Shown here piece after piece: positions 41,827 to 54,869 of a DNA stretch of 64,000 bases. The DNA comes from Antennarius striatus. Lineage: Eukaryota > Chordata > Actinopteri > Lophiiformes > Antennariidae. The notes beneath the pieces are model-generated. The model made no database searches. It saw nothing but the letters and a program-made list of their open reading frames with translations, and was not told the DNA's origin. The position numbers and the translations under genes were made by a program. Location: NCBI RefSeq assembly GCF_040054535.1, contig NC_090780.1, positions 17,021,501-17,085,500 on the forward strand, read 5' to 3'. Within the stretch, counting starts at the first letter, position 1. The number at the start of each line of letters is the position of its first letter.

Positions 41827-44800
41827 TCACTGCTGAGTCATCTTTGCTGCTTCAGCTTTGATCATTGAGATGAGTTCCAGGTTGATTAGAAAAACAAATC
41901 GAAGACCTGCAATCTGAAGAAACAGAGAGCATTAGCATGTCTGACTCAACATGTGATGTCTGTCAAGACCATTCAGTCTGAGATAAATAGAACACAGGTG
42001 TCGTACCTCCACCACTGAGTTGTTGTTGAGTTTCCACTTATTGCCTGACAGGACGGGTCTGCCGTCAATGTAGATGGGACGTCTCCCCTCGTTGGCGATA
42101 AAGAAGTCTCCGTTATTCTTCAGTTTAATAATTCCTGCAGACATCAGCACGTGTTAAACACTCACTTTAGACGACTGACTGATTATCAACAGTTTAGTTA
42201 CTTTCAGACAGATCAATCTATAAACTGGAATCAAGTGAAACGAGAGATTAAATCAACTGAAGAAACTGGTAAAAACAAAAAGTCAATCACACAATGTTTT
42301 GAGGAACAAACTTCATTTATGTAAATTCTACTTGTTAGCTGTTATTTTAAGATATAACAAAGCAACGGTAATGTGTACTGAGATTTATATAACAGTATAC
42401 ATGTCTCAACCAGAATAATGTGATGACTTATTCACATTTCTGGTGAGCATTACTCCTAGAATACAATCCATAGTAAAAGAACACAGACCCTGGTTCCTGA
42501 ATTACTTTACAAGTTCCTGCAGTGGAGATTGTAAAGACATTATCTTTCAGAAATTATTTCTTACATAACTCTCTTCCACAAAAACTGACAATTCAGTGTT
42601 TTTATTCTGATGAGACCAGTCTGTTTCAGGCAGAAGGTTAAAGGTATGCCGTAATCCACTGTAGACACAACTGACTGGCAGAGCTGGCCTCATTTTAGAT
42701 CATGTGATGTAAGGAGAAAGGCTGCAGTGTGGCTGATGTAACATTCTATGGTTGGTTCAATGACCACATAGAATTAACACAAACGCTAATATATTCACAG
42801 CTTCAGTCCTGTTCAAGAAAAAAGGGGAGAGACATCTTACTGAACATCTTTGCTGGTGCAGTTCTGGCTTGGATAAGATCTCCATACATATGGATATTGA
42901 ACAAAGGGACTTAGGGACAAAGGTAACTCTACATAAATGCTTCAGTTTTAAACATATTAAATAAATAAAAAATTGTTCAAATTTCCCCCCCCAAAAAAAT
43001 ATTGGAAAGACAATTTGTTGTTTTTTATTATTCCAGCTCCAAGAAACTCATAGCTGTTTATTTCATAACATGTTTCACTACTGCCTGAGAACAAAGGACT
43101 AAATTCACCTTGTTTCCTAGATATTTTCCAGGCAGGTCCCTCTAGTGACAAATCCACATCTATTGGTTTATCCTTGGTCGCTCTGCCCAAAGTAATCTGT
43201 GTGAACATGAGTAAAGTGAATTTGAATTTGAACAAGTAACAGTGAATGTATTTTCTACTCACAAACATGACGTCTCAACATCGTTTCTTTTTTACATCCA
43301 TTTTTGAAAGATTCCTCACCTCTCGCGATCTCATGAGGTAGCGTACCATCCGTCCTCGTAAGGCCGCCAGCGTCTGGTTGTCAAAGTCAGGCATGCTCAT
43401 ACCTGTTGCAAAGATAAACAATGAGAGCAACAAAATACACCTAAAATCCCATCTGCTCATGTGTGGTGAGTGAACATTTCCACACCTGTGATATTGTCCA
43501 CAAGGACCTGCCATCGAGGCAGCTCCTGCTCTAGCTGTCTGATTTCCCTTTTCTGATGGCGATCAGAGATCATCAGCTCTGGAAGGGAAAACACAGACCG
43601 ACTTTAAGAGAGGCAAAATACTGTAATTAGTTAGAGAAATCCTCTGGCAGAAATAATTGACTATGTTTCTTCCCTCTCTATTCACAAGATACACAGTATA
43701 TGGCCTTATTTTTAATTTCTTACCGTGTTCCAACACCTCATCTCTGCTCTCCCTGAGTAAACAGAGAAAATAAATTTAGCTGCTGATTTCTTATGGACTT
43801 ACAATACCTTAGTGACAAGTTGTACAGTACTTTCTCATCAACAGTAAAACATGAACGGAATGCTATGAACAGTCTTACTTTAACTTTACGTCGTCAACCA
43901 TCTGCTCCGCATCTGAAAAGTTAAGGACCTGGTCGCCTTTAGGGAGAGGCTGGACTGGAACACACAACCAAACCAAACAAGACAATTAGATGCAGAGCAA
44001 TTACACTCACAATTTTCAGAAGTCCTCACCAAATGATTCATTCCTAACCTTAAGTCACACTAAACCAGTTTATACTTTGCTTCTAACTTTGGTGTCGCAG
44101 AATTCTGTCTCCCTGTCCTTTCATCATACAAGTTCCTCTTGTTTGTCATGTTTTGTAGTGGTTACAAGATCAATCACTAAAAAAAAATTACAAATGGGAT
44201 CTAATGGGATGAAAATGCTCTACCGAATTTGGAGACATTAGTGTTTTCTTCCTCTATTGGTTAGCTGTCAACTACTAACAGCTGCTTTCTAAATCTTCTG
44301 GTTTGAGCTTCATGCATTTGTCAAAGCATCACTGCCAATTCCTGCTTTTCCACCTCACACATATGAACATGTGTTACTTGGCTGCAATAACAGCGGTGGA
44401 ACAACAGTCCTACATTACGCCTTGAATGTGTTAAAACTGAACGTCAGGGGAGGGTAAAGTTGAAACAGCCCTGCCTTGAGCTGGCTGTGTAAATGGAGCT
44501 TAAGTGTCATTTTGGAATGTATGTGTAGGCCACCTAACATACCACTCTGGTCATCCAGGAGGTAGTACTGCTTCAGCAGTTGCCAGTGCACCAGCAGACT
44601 CTTGGGGGTGCGAGATGGGTGAAAGACACTGGGATGTTTGCACAGAAGCTCCTGGAACATGTCCAGTTTGGGCTGACTGGCCTGGTCAATGACAAAAATA
44701 ATACAAAGTTGCTTAAGAACACAACAGATGTAACTTGATGATCAATCTGCATTTTAATCAATTACATCCTTAAAATTTTACTATGACAGTGAATTGTTGT

Positions 44801-45948
44801 ACTCACTGAGCCAATCTTTGCTAGCAGTGCTTCCTCTGGCTGACTGAAAAGAGCCTTGCTCTGAATCGCTGCGATGGCTTCAGGGTGAAGCTGACGCATG
44901 GCCTGCCATGCAAGCCTGAAACAAAGACAACAGTGCAAATTTTATTATCTTTTAAATTTAATGTCAAAACTTGGAAGAAAGTTAAAGCTGCTGTAGGTAG
45001 CTTCTTACTTTGAGATGACAGGATCATAGAGAAGAGCATACCACCGCTCTTTAATCTCCCGCAGTGTGAAACGACAGCTGAACTTGACCCCCAAATGGAC
45101 AGAGGTTAGGTCTGTGGTCTGGTGGAAAATAACAACAGTCACACAAACAAACCAGTCATACAAACAAACAAACCACCCATATCAAATCATGAATATCATG
45201 CAGCACCAAAGACAATAACTTTTATACTACTCACTTGTAAGACTGCATTTATAAGTAACAGGTCATCTGTGGGTTTCCATCGTCCCAAGTCTTTTGTGAT
45301 ATGCAGCGGCTGCTTACTCTTCTTCACTCTTTTGGTGATGGGTGCAGGGTTTACTACCATGGTGAGAGGCGGCGTGAGAGAACTTCCTGATTTGGTGACC
45401 TAACACAAAGTCAGTAAAAAACTCATCAAATCAATGTCATCTCAACATCAGTGGTACTGCACTACTGATGTACCTTTTTTTTCTCACTAGATGAGGGTTC
45501 ACTCCCTGAACATCGGATAGGTTCTATCACAGGAGGGCCTTTTACTCTACTGGACGACTTCACGAGACTGCTCTCCACCAGCTCATCATCAAACTTCTTC
45601 CTCTTTATTGACCTAAAAAATATATAAATGTCTGTAACTTCAACATTTGTATGTGCACCACAGAAAATCAATGTATAATAACAGTAACAGAAAACAGCAT
45701 TCAGCAATACAGTTATATGTACTCTAATTTCTATGGTTGACAAGCAAAAAACGTGCTAAAGAATTTTACCAAATATAAGAGAATAACTCAAACCTGGAGG
45801 AACTTCTGCGCTTTGGAACACCACTTCCAAATGCTTGTGATGCCATTCTCTTCATATCTTTTATTCCTAGTGAGTCTTCATCCTCTGATCGACTCTGAGC
45901 ACCAGTCCCTCCCATTGGTGCACCAACAACAGGGTCACCAGCCTGCAT
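41827..45948 (-). CDS. mcrs1: Microspherule protein 1 (FHA-domain chromatin factor)
   Basis: Nuclear/nucleolar subunit of the NSL acetyltransferase and INO80 remodelling complexes; also at spindle microtubules. 466 codons (human 462). Exons: 45948-45794, 45612-45474, 45399-45235, 45118-45009, 44915-44807, 44681-44543, 43954-43879, 43752-43724, 43578-43486, 43402-43320, 43196-43109, 42134-42007, 41913-41827 (TGA). Seen in order: Ser-rich acidic N-terminus SRSEDEDSLG; PKRRSSSRSIKRKKFDDELV (nuclear localisation); the MCRS_N region with GRWKPTDDLLLINAVLQ, HLGVKFSCRFTLREIKERWY and AMRQLHPEAIAAIQSKALF; a helical region around EIRQLEQEL; ALRGRMVRYLMRSREITLGR; and a C-terminal FHA fold with GRATKD, NNGDFFIANEGRRPIYIDGR and NNNSVVEIAGLRFVFLIN. 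The start ATG directly follows a CAG acceptor (45949-45951), so the upstream exon is taken as non-coding; a start further upstream cannot be ruled out. One exon is only 29 nt. Confidence 0.96.
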
Positions 45949-46656
45949 CTGCTCAACAACATGAGACACACCAGCAAATAAAATAATTGATTTCACAGAT
46001 CAGACCAGCAGGAGTGAAAAATGGTAAGACTGGACATTCTTGCTTATTCGTTGGAACAAAAAAATTAGGTTTGATATGGGTTGAAGATAAATCAGTTTTT
46101 GAAAGAGTTAACGTTAATAATAAGGTAAATGGATGATAGATGCATCTCACGTTTAGCCAATACTCATCGATTTTTTTTTTTACAATGAATAATAATCGTG
46201 CGTTTTAATCACAAAATTGTTCAATAATTTTCATTGGCTGTAGAGGAAAATATTGTTAAAGTTAGAACAACATAAAAAACTACATCTCAGACACAAACAC
46301 TACATTTTCCAACTCTTGGTGAGACAGATGTTGAAGTCATGTGTGTATACATGGGTCAGGGTACTGAACTAGCTGATAAACTTAGCGATGTCTTTGTTTA
46401 CATCTTATTAGCTCCGGAACAGCTCCTGTAGCGTTTCATTCGTACTGTTTTGTTTGAAATTAATAGCTTTGTCAGATAAGACAGCTGATTCGGCCACTAT
46501 TGGACGTCAGCCCATTTGGTTAGTAAATCAAAACATTGCTAGTTCACGTTAGCTAGCTAGCGCTGCCTTATTGGAACCAGCTTTGTAGCGCTAGCCAGCG
46601 TTAGCCCATTAGCTAGCTACCCTGTTAGCTTAGCGTTACATTGTCTGGTGACTCAC

Positions 46657-46700
46657 GTTTCCTCGCGATTTACCCTCGTTGTAGTATCTGATCTGTTTAC
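46657..46700 (-). other. mcrs1: Probable MCRS1 non-coding first exon
   Basis: A clear donor on the minus strand (GGAAAC|GTGAGTC, exon edge at 46657) lies about 0.7 kb before the coding start, in a stretch with CpG pairs (CGCGAGG). The exon's outer edge and the start site are not determined. Confidence 0.4.
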
Positions 46701-46899
46701 TTCTGTCTGTTTGCTCTATTCATTTCTTCATAAACATATTGTGAGGTAAATGCTAACTGGCCAAACTGACTCGTTGTTCTTAGACACCCCTAACATGCTA
46801 GTTAGCACTAGCTGCTCTGGTATGGGCTGATTTCTTCCCGTGATGCATTAGTGGGGACGGACAAACAGGCTTTGGGAGCGTTATCGCCACCTTGTGGAC

Positions 46900-47400
46900 G
46901 GTATGACTAGTCCGACTCACTTTTCGGTTCATTCAATCATATAAAACCAACTAAAGTTCAATAGGACGATAAGAGTATCGAAAAAATTACATTGTTAGAC
47001 ACAAACAATGACTTGTGATGCACAACCACTCCGTCAGAAGGAGGGGGCCCGCAGGGTCATCCAGGTCGGCTGAGAAGGGATAGACGAGGGGGGCCTGGGA
47101 TGCACTGTAGGACACTTTGTGGGGGTCCTTAGTGTCAGTTTACAGCTCGGTTCATCCATGTGTTTCTAATCATACATCATCTACACCCAATGCTTCTTTC
47201 ATGTCCCTATACTTCCTTTTATTCTAGGTTCTTTTGTTTTCTGTTGTTATAATTATGTCAGTATGTAAATAATGTAATTTATACAAGGTCTTTTGGCTGT
47301 GCCATTTTTCTCTGTCACTGTTATGTGTATTTATTGTATCTCTTGTGAGCAGATGTCACCTGAATTTCCCTTGGGATCATGAAAGTATATATCTATCTAA
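46900..47400 (+). mobile_element. LINE 3' end remnant
   Basis: The right end reads CCTGAATTTCCCTTGGGATC, ATGAAAGTATATATCTATCT, a variant of the AATTTCC-GGGAT-ATAAA-(ATCT)n terminus also seen at 49480-49541. The left part around 47040-47100 carries a GC-rich stretch with GTCATCCAGGTCGGCTGAGA, like the end of a fish LINE ORF. Left boundary uncertain. Confidence 0.5.
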
Positions 47401-47926
47401 TGGTTTATTTTTTTGTTCATTAGATCTATCACATCTCAATTGATCTCTTTTTCCTGCCAGGACTCCAGTCTAGTTGTAAGACATTCCTGACTGTCCCTTA
47501 ATCTAGAATGGACACAAAAACAATCTGAACTCTTGTGGTGTTTCATTTAGGTTTCATCTCTCCAATGCAAAATATTGATTTCAATCCAGTATTGATCTTT
47601 ATCTTCACAGATAAACAATGTCAAACACCTAATATACATAAATGTATGCTTCAATGAATGTTTCAAGTCTACAAAATTAGGAGCCTATTGAACTAGGCAT
47701 TCACTAGTTATAACTAAATGGTATCATATCTTCTAAACAAATGATGTCTTTTGAATTGACTTTTAGAGTTAAATAATACAATTTCATGTATTGAGGTGGC
47801 TTCTTGGTTGTACAGTATACAGTACTCATAACTGAGGGACTGTCTACATGGTGATGTCACACTGGAATTGGTGTTGCTAATGTAGATGGTTGTCATGGAC
47901 ATCAAACTGCAGTTAGAAACACATTT

Positions 47927-48205
47927 GATTCTTCTTCTTCTGCTTTCGGCTTTTCCCTTCAGGGGTCGCCATAGCAAATCACTTGCCTCCATCTAACTCT
48001 CACACCAACTACCTTCGTCCTCTTTCACTGCATCCATAAACCTCCTCTTTGGTCATCCTCTAGGCCTCCTGCCTGGCAGTTCAAAACTCAGCATCCTTCT
48101 ACCAATATATTCACTATCTCTCCTCTGGACATGTCCAAACCATCTCAGTCTGGCCTCTATGACTTTATCTCCAAAACCTGTAACATGTGCTGTCCCTCTG
48201 GTTTA
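47927..48205 (-). mobile_element. LINE (RTE-like) 3' fragment, inverted
   Basis: The complement matches the last 270 bp of the copy at 38100-38837 closely (AGGGACAGCACATGTTA, GACCAAAGAGGAGGTTTATG and the end CCCTGAAGGGAAAAGCCGAA followed by GAAGAAGAAG). Strongly 5'-truncated. Confidence 0.8.
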
Positions 48206-48481
48206 ATATGTTGTGGTGGATGCTGTTAAAATTGAGAGAAAATGGTTTAAAAGTAAAGATTCCAAACAAGAATTGTATATCTCATCAACATAAGATCAAG
48301 AGGCATTACAGAAGAACTGAACAGAATATTACTTTATTTCCCCCAAAGGGAAAATTACTTTTCTGGGCTTGCACTAGGAGCTAATATGACTAAGCCACTG
48401 TGGCTCAGTGTAAAATAATTGAGTCAGCCACAAAAAGCCACATTCTGTGTCCAAGACAGCGGCTTGCTATAATATCAGGTA

Positions 48482-48957
48482 AAACTTAAGAGTAAACATT
48501 GAATGATACCAAGAATCAAATTTATTAAAATCAAAATGTCTAAGTCAAATGTCTTGCAGTCCAAGTAAAACTTAAAAGTAATATTTTGAATGACTGTATC
48601 TTCACATAATGAATGCAAGTTTTCAATTGTAAGGGTGTGTAAAACCACACTCGTTGTAGGGGGATGTGGGGGGATACCCACCCACAGGGGGGTCCAGAGG
48701 GTCCCCCCCCATGGGAAATTTTTTAGAAAATGGGGTTGTTTTCCTGCATTCTGGTGCATTCTGAGGGCAAAATCTTCTGTTCAGCTTACCTACAAAAATA
48801 CACTAAAGTCAGTAGTTCTAGCTTAACTATCTGTATTTCTATCCTACTGTATGTAGGTATAAATGTGAGATTCAACAATTGAAAACTTGCATTCACTATG
48901 TGAAGATACAGTCATACAAAATATTACTCAATGTTTACTTCTAAGTTTTACTTGGAC
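48482..48957. repeat. Fold-back element with long imperfect inverted repeat
   Basis: The left arm 48557-48632 (CCAAGTAAAACTTAAAAGTA, then TGACTGTATCTTCACATAAT, then GCAAGTTTTCAATTG) reappears as its complement at 48875-48957, about 80 bp with few mismatches and a spacer of about 245 bp. A partial extra copy of the outer word lies at 48482-48508. The spacer carries several G and C runs and no gene. No transposase is present; it looks like a non-autonomous DNA transposon of unknown family. Confidence 0.6.
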
Positions 48958-49099
48958 CAGAATACATTTTAAACTAACATTTTAACTAAAACAACACCAT
49001 TGGTATGCCATAGATTGTTTATTTATTTTTTAATTCGATAACATGATTTTTCATTTCAATTTAAAAAGGCATGAAAAATAGCAAGCGAGGTGAATACAT

Positions 49100-49506
49100 A
49101 CATACACCCCCTGCACAACACCTTCTCCCAGCAGAGGAGCACCTTCAGCGGCAGACTGCTGTCACACAGCGCCTCCACGGAGAGGTTGGGGTCCTCCTTC
49201 ATGCCCCGTGCCATCAGGGGGTACAATGACTCTCTCAGGAGGAGCATGGGGGAGGTGGCGAGGTCAGCACGGGGTTGAATGGATTTAATTTAATTTTATA
49301 CTGTTTATATTTTAATTTTACACTGTTTATATTTTACTTATAGTTTAGTATATAAGTGCCACATGTGTCTGTTAGTGTAGTGTATGTCTTGCGTTATGTC
49401 CTGTGATGTCAGTGTTTCTTTTTCTCCTGGTGTTTATCCAGTATTTATTCGTTATGTAATGCCTGAGCAGTGGATATGTACAATTTCCTCCGGGATTAAT
49501 AAATAA

Positions 49507-49541
<35 letters not shown>
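49100..49541 (+). mobile_element. LINE 3' end: ORF remnant, 3'UTR and (ATCT)n tail
   Basis: 49106-49275 encodes a stretch like the C-terminus of fish Rex1/jockey-type LINE ORFs (LHNTFSQQRSTFSGRLLSHS and TERLGSSFMPRAIRGYNDSL). It is followed by a 3'UTR shared with the inverted copy at 7961-8225 and by AATTTCCTCCGGGATTAATA and an (ATCT)n tail at 49505-49541. The clade is inferred. Confidence 0.7.
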
Positions 49542-49559
49542 AAAAGTCTAAGACTACAA

Positions 49560-50160
49560 AAAAGTATTGATAATATCTTTCATTTACCTTCTGATCGGTC
49601 TGTCACCACTCCTCCCCCCTCTCAGAATTCACCATTTGTTGTTCAATTAGAATTTTAACACAAAATCTATTATAAAACACTCTATTCTCATTTTCTTTCA
49701 ATTAATCGTCCTCGCCTTGTCGTACACCAATTTGCGGGTTTAGCTTGTAAAAAAAGATTTTTAATGGGCGTGAGGCGGTCATGACCCGAGTGCATATTTA
49801 ATGATCGAGAGTGTTCAGGTCACTTTGGCTATTTCCATTGGCATATGGAAATAGCTGCATTCTATTGTTTTCTTATGTTATCGCTCGGGGACTTTCGCGA
49901 GTCCAAAAAAGCTGTAAGTTGTAGACATTTTTTCCTAAAAATAAGAACGTCACTGTAACTTCACAAGCTAAAAACCTTGTAGCCATATGGAATTTACTTT
50001 GCCTATGGCGTTATGGCAACAGAATATCATTGTCGTACAAATGCATTCTCGTTGATTAGGCCAAATAAAATCAGGACAGGAATCCAACTTACAACTGTTT
50101 AATGACATTTACAAAATCAGCTTCATAATGCACTAGATTGGAATAAATATAGATACTGTA
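49560..50160. other. Spacer between LINE and CYP27B1, nothing recognised
   Basis: No exon or repeat recognised. Confidence 0.4.
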
Positions 50161-50166
50161 CTGAAG

Positions 50167-50172
50167 TTTATT
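50167..50172 (-). terminator. cyp27b1: Candidate poly(A) signal AATAAA, CYP27B1
   Basis: AATAAA on the minus strand about 855 bp after the CYP27B1 stop. Other signals closer by were not recognised; assignment is tentative. Confidence 0.35.
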
Positions 50173-51026
50173 ACATTTACAAAACGGTGGTAATAGCTCA
50201 TTCAGATTTTAATGCCATAAGCCTGCATTGTGCTGGACTGTAGAAAATCAACATACATTTAAAAGTACAATACAGAAAAAAAAATCACACAACCTATATT
50301 TTGGATTTTAAGCAGTGGCATTTCATTTCCCACAAGTAACAGAAAATACATTTCATCCATATGCTGAACAAAATATTCACACAAAACAGAGTAACTCAGT
50401 AAAAGTGGGAGATATGACAAACAGTGCCTCTGAAACAAACTGATTAGAGAGGAATAAGAAGTATCTCTTGAAATGCTGGAGCAACATGCAGAAACATTGT
50501 GATTAATTATTTGCACAATTATAGCACGCAGGATTTTGCTGACATGGCTTGTGTTTAGTCACAAATGCGGTTCACAATCACATTTAGATTAACTAGACTC
50601 AAACAGATCAATAATAAGATGCAAATTCCACAAAAACCAACATGGTTTGACTCACTTTAAGGACAATAACCTGATGAATGTGCATTTGTAGATCTGAAAG
50701 TGTCTGCTGGATTACTCCTGCCCTCTCTGCAAGTGCTAAGTGCTTGACGGTGAATTTATCAAAAGCAATTCAATTTGGAGTTATATTTCACAGTGGAAAA
50801 GCCCATCACCGAGCTGCTCATTCTTAATTCATTTGCCCTTCTCCCCATGTCACCCCGTCACAATCCGGGTCAGGGACAGGCTTTGGCACAAGCTGTGTCA
50901 AAGGTTGAATGTCCGATCTAACGTGATCCACTGCACGCACACAGCTGCTGTGATAACAGCCGCCGCAGCTGTCTACAACCGAGAGACTTACAATCTAGTT
51001 CGTACAGCGAGAGACAAGAGAGTGGG

Positions 51027-54000
51027 TCATCGTTCAATAAACTTGAGGTTAATGCCATTTCCAGGGACCAGAAGCGTCCGTGTCTTGGGCGTCACTGTAA
51101 TCCCTTCTGGGTCTGGCTTCACTTCAAACTCCAGGAGGATCTGAGGGCAGCAGAAGCAGAGAAAAGAGAGTTACTACAGGGTAAAAAAGAACCTTTCAAG
51201 TGCTTATCTGCTTCAATGGAAGTGAGATTAACTGAAATCTGGTCTAAATTAGTGATTATTATAAAGTGGATTAACACAATGGTTTAAATCCTCATCTTTA
51301 GTTACTCACAATACCCCAAGAAAAGCACAAGAGGATTTGTCAGAAATGATGCCGTCTCTCACAAACTGTATTTAACTGGAAGCAATCTACTCATTGCAGA
51401 ACTGAAATAATCTGCCTACCTGCCTGTTACTGAATCTCCAGAGTGTTGCTTGTTTTTGTATAAAAAGTGAACTGCCCAAAACTAAATGCTAACAGATGAT
51501 AAAACAATTGCTACTAAAAATGTGCACTGAAAACCGCATTGTGTCTGTAATGTCAGGTAAATGTACCTTAGTTTCCTCATCAGTTTTTCCAATCAACTAT
51601 TAGTCAGCAAGTATGTTGTTTTTTTGCCTGTGTGTTTTCTATTGTTCCTCCTTCCTGTCTCACTAAGTTGGTAACCCAACCTGGATGAAGACTTAATTGG
51701 GGCTCCAAACTGTAAACTACCTACGGCAGAGGCGACATCGAGTCCAGCTATCTCACCCTGGAAAGAGCGAGGTGGAGCTCCAGCTCAGCGATACGACGAC
51801 CTATGCAGCTGCGTTTTCCTACCCCAAACGGCACAGAGGCGTAGGGGTGATGAGTCTGGTCCTTGTTCAGCCACCGATGGGGCTGGAATTGATCTGGATT
51901 TGGAAACACGGCTGGATCCCGTGATGTTGCAAAGTGGCAAAGCGTGATCAGAGTCTGGATTGAAAAATTCCAATGTCAGTAATGAATATTTATAAGATTG
52001 ATATTCATTCTAGTGCTAGGGATTCTTGTAGTCTGTCATAAGACAGGGGGGAATGCAAACAGTCATCATTGAGTATGAATGATTTCCAAGTGACCTCAGT
52101 ACACTCACTTTTTTGGGGATGAGATAGTCTCCGACCTGGATGTCTCTCTTGGGAATGACTCTTGCGTTGGCAGGAATAACAGGATATAACCTGGGAAATG
52201 AAGGTCAATCTTTTCTTTATACTCAAACAGTGAACATTCCACATCTTCTGGAAATTCAGGGAAACTTTTGAGGCATACCGAAGCACTTCTTTGACTGTGG
52301 CCTTCAGCAGAGGCATGCGGGCCACATCTGCTGCCGTCGGTATCCTTCGACCCCCCAATACCTTGAGCACCTCTTTCCGGAGTAAGTCCTGCACCTCGGG
52401 GTGGCGGGACAACTCGTACAATGACCAAGACATAGTGCTGGAGATCTGAAACACAAGAGCGGTGTAAAAGGTTGATCAATCCGCAGGGCTGCTTGCAGAA
52501 TCTGCTGAAGGAAATAAGACTGTTCTTACCGTGTCGACTCCTGCGAGCAGCAGCTCCGTGACGTTGCTGTAGATGGTCTTCATGGGCATGCCAGTCTGTG
52601 ACAGGAAGTAGGTCAGGTAACGGCCTTCCACCTTCTCCCCACGGGCGATCTTCTCAGCTTCAGCCGACAATCGCTGGTCAATGTGACCTTTGGCTGAAAG
52701 ATTAGAGTCCATTTATGGTGGTGAATGAAGGGAATGCAGAAAAGACACAGAATGTGATTTTTAATCACTTGACATGATCATCATTGATGAATACTTAACA
52801 TAATATCACGGATTGCACAGAAATGAAGCAGAATTTCTCATTATCGGGTCTGTTTTGCACCATTGGGGAAATATTTGATTCTTGTATTTGATGATCTTGA
52901 TCCACTTTGTACCAAACATGTATCTTTGTATCTAAACATGTTACATTTTCATGTCTCAGATATGGAAAAGTGTTAAAGCGCCATAAGTTAAAAGAATGAT
53001 AACCAGCAACAGCCAATAAGAATTGATTATTGGCAGAAGAACAGAAATTAGAGTGAGTGGACATCTGTTTTGGTTCCACATTCAAATGTTCAGAATAATT
53101 ACCAAAGTTAAACAAGGAGTCCCAGGATTCACAGAAGATGTTCCAGTTTTTAGGAAACAGGTGGCGCAACCAAACGGGCATGGCCAGAGTAAGGAGCGTC
53201 TTTATAAACATGGTGTTAATGGACTGGATGAAATGCTCTGTCTCCTTAGGAATGACTTCATCCAGGCAACCAATTCGGGATTCAAACAACACTGAGGAAA
53301 TGCCTGTTAAAGAAAAGAATGAAGAAATGGACAGATTAGTAGGTGAGACAGATGTGGCTCAGGGGCTGAGAACATGAGGATAAACCACGGTGGTGGTTCG
53401 GGTTCTAACAGGACAGTCATTTTGGCGACAGCGGGGGTTGATGTTTGAGAACTGTTCATGTGACCTCGGTCACTGGACTGAGGCTGTGTTTAGTCTGGGA
53501 ACGTCTCATTCAGGAAAATAAATGAATGTTCCTCTCTCTCTCCCTGCAACAACACTGAGTGTTGAGAAGCCTCAAGGCAGGGAAGAAATCCATTTTTTAT
53601 GGTTCTAAGCAGGCCTAGTTTTTTAATCTTCTACCCTCAACCACCACATAGGAAACACGACAAAACAAACCCTACCTTCGAGGCCGAAGCGGTAGAACTC
53701 GCTGGCGACGTCGGTGACCAGGCCCTGCGAACATCTGCGAAAGCGAAGCTTAGCGATGAGGTCATCCACCACGCTGTTCAGGTTCTGATCGTAGGCTTCC
53801 ACCGCCTTGGGTCGGAGCATGTGCTTCCCCAGGAGACTCCTCACCGACTGCCATTCCTCCCCTTCACTAGAACACACAGCAAACAGGAATTAATCCTCAT
53901 CTGACAGCCCAGCTCCAGCTGCTGCGTTGAAGTCACACAGTCCACTTCATGTAAAGACAGAAAGTGGTAAAACTAGTTAGTGTGTGATTATTATTGTCCC

Positions 54001-54803
54001 TGCTCTTGATTCAAGTCCAACCTTAAAATCAATTTGGTTTATATTCAGTTTGGTTTTCACTACTGATCCCTGAGCTCTGAAGAGGAGGGAAGCTGGAATG
54101 AAGGGAGACTCACGCTGTGAGAAGTCCATAGTGATGCCCTCTGAGCTTCCTGTAGTCCTTCCAGGAGGAGAGGTCGGAGCGCATGGGGTGCTGGCCCTCC
54201 TGCCTCAGGACCTGCTCGATGAGCGCCGGATCGGACACATGCACCGTCAGGAAGAAACCGAACCGCGCCCTCCACACGGGCCCATACCGGCGCAATCCTT
54301 CAATCTGGGATGTAAAAGAGAGGTGTGAACAAAAACTGAGACGTGATCGCCATCGGACCCAGATGCGAATTTGTTTAATTAGCAGCTCAATTTGGTCATC
54401 CCGTTTTCAGAATGCGTTCTGAAGCGCATCGGTTTTATGTAAGTCATATTCGAACCTGATGCAGCCCATACTGCATGCATCTATATAAAAATCAAATAAA
54501 GCATGACTGTACTATTATTTTATTACTTTTACATCTCACATTTTACTCTTCTGTGGTTCCATCTGAACTTTACAATTTTACCTGTAACTCATGAAGCCGT
54601 GACAGTCCGTGTTGGGCGAATAACTTCCAGGCGAAGCTGACGAACGACGGTCCCGGGACGCAGCCCAGAGTCTTCAGCGGCGCCTTGTTTGCCTCCAGCC
54701 CGGCCGACGCGTCCAGGTCTGCGCACCTCTTCATCCACCTCTCCATCCACTTGAGCAGGTTGAAGGCGCTCCGGCCGGTTGCTCTCTGGACTTGCTGCAG
54801 CAT
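51027..54803 (-). CDS. cyp27b1: 25-hydroxyvitamin D 1-alpha-hydroxylase (mitochondrial P450)
   Basis: Makes the active hormone 1,25-dihydroxyvitamin D in mitochondria, using adrenodoxin electrons. 509 codons (human 508). Exons: 54803-54582, 54304-54114, 53866-53676, 53303-53103, 52693-52530, 52445-52279, 52190-52109, 51954-51757, 51140-51027 (TGA); all phases close. Seen: a basic N-terminus without acidic residues at first (import signal); SRLHELQ before [22 protein letters not shown]; the I-helix AGVDT (residues 319-323); the K-helix ExxR in KEVLRLYP; the PERF-like region QPHRWL; the heme loop [12 protein letters not shown] with Cys456 as heme ligand (human 455); and the end [16 protein letters not shown]. 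The stretch [16 protein letters not shown] is closer to CYP27B1 than to my recollection of CYP27A1 or CYP27C1, which favours B1. The start is the ATG at 54803; a GTG nine bases upstream in frame is not used as a start. Confidence 0.93.
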
Positions 54804-54869
54804 CCTCCTCACAATGATGACGAAGCGGCGGCCGAACGGGGCTCATCTTCACTCCGGCACCGGGGACCG

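Noticed and set aside
54810-54812. GTG as CYP27B1 start codon
   Set aside because: In frame but nine bases upstream of a normal ATG in a vertebrate gene; no reason to prefer it.
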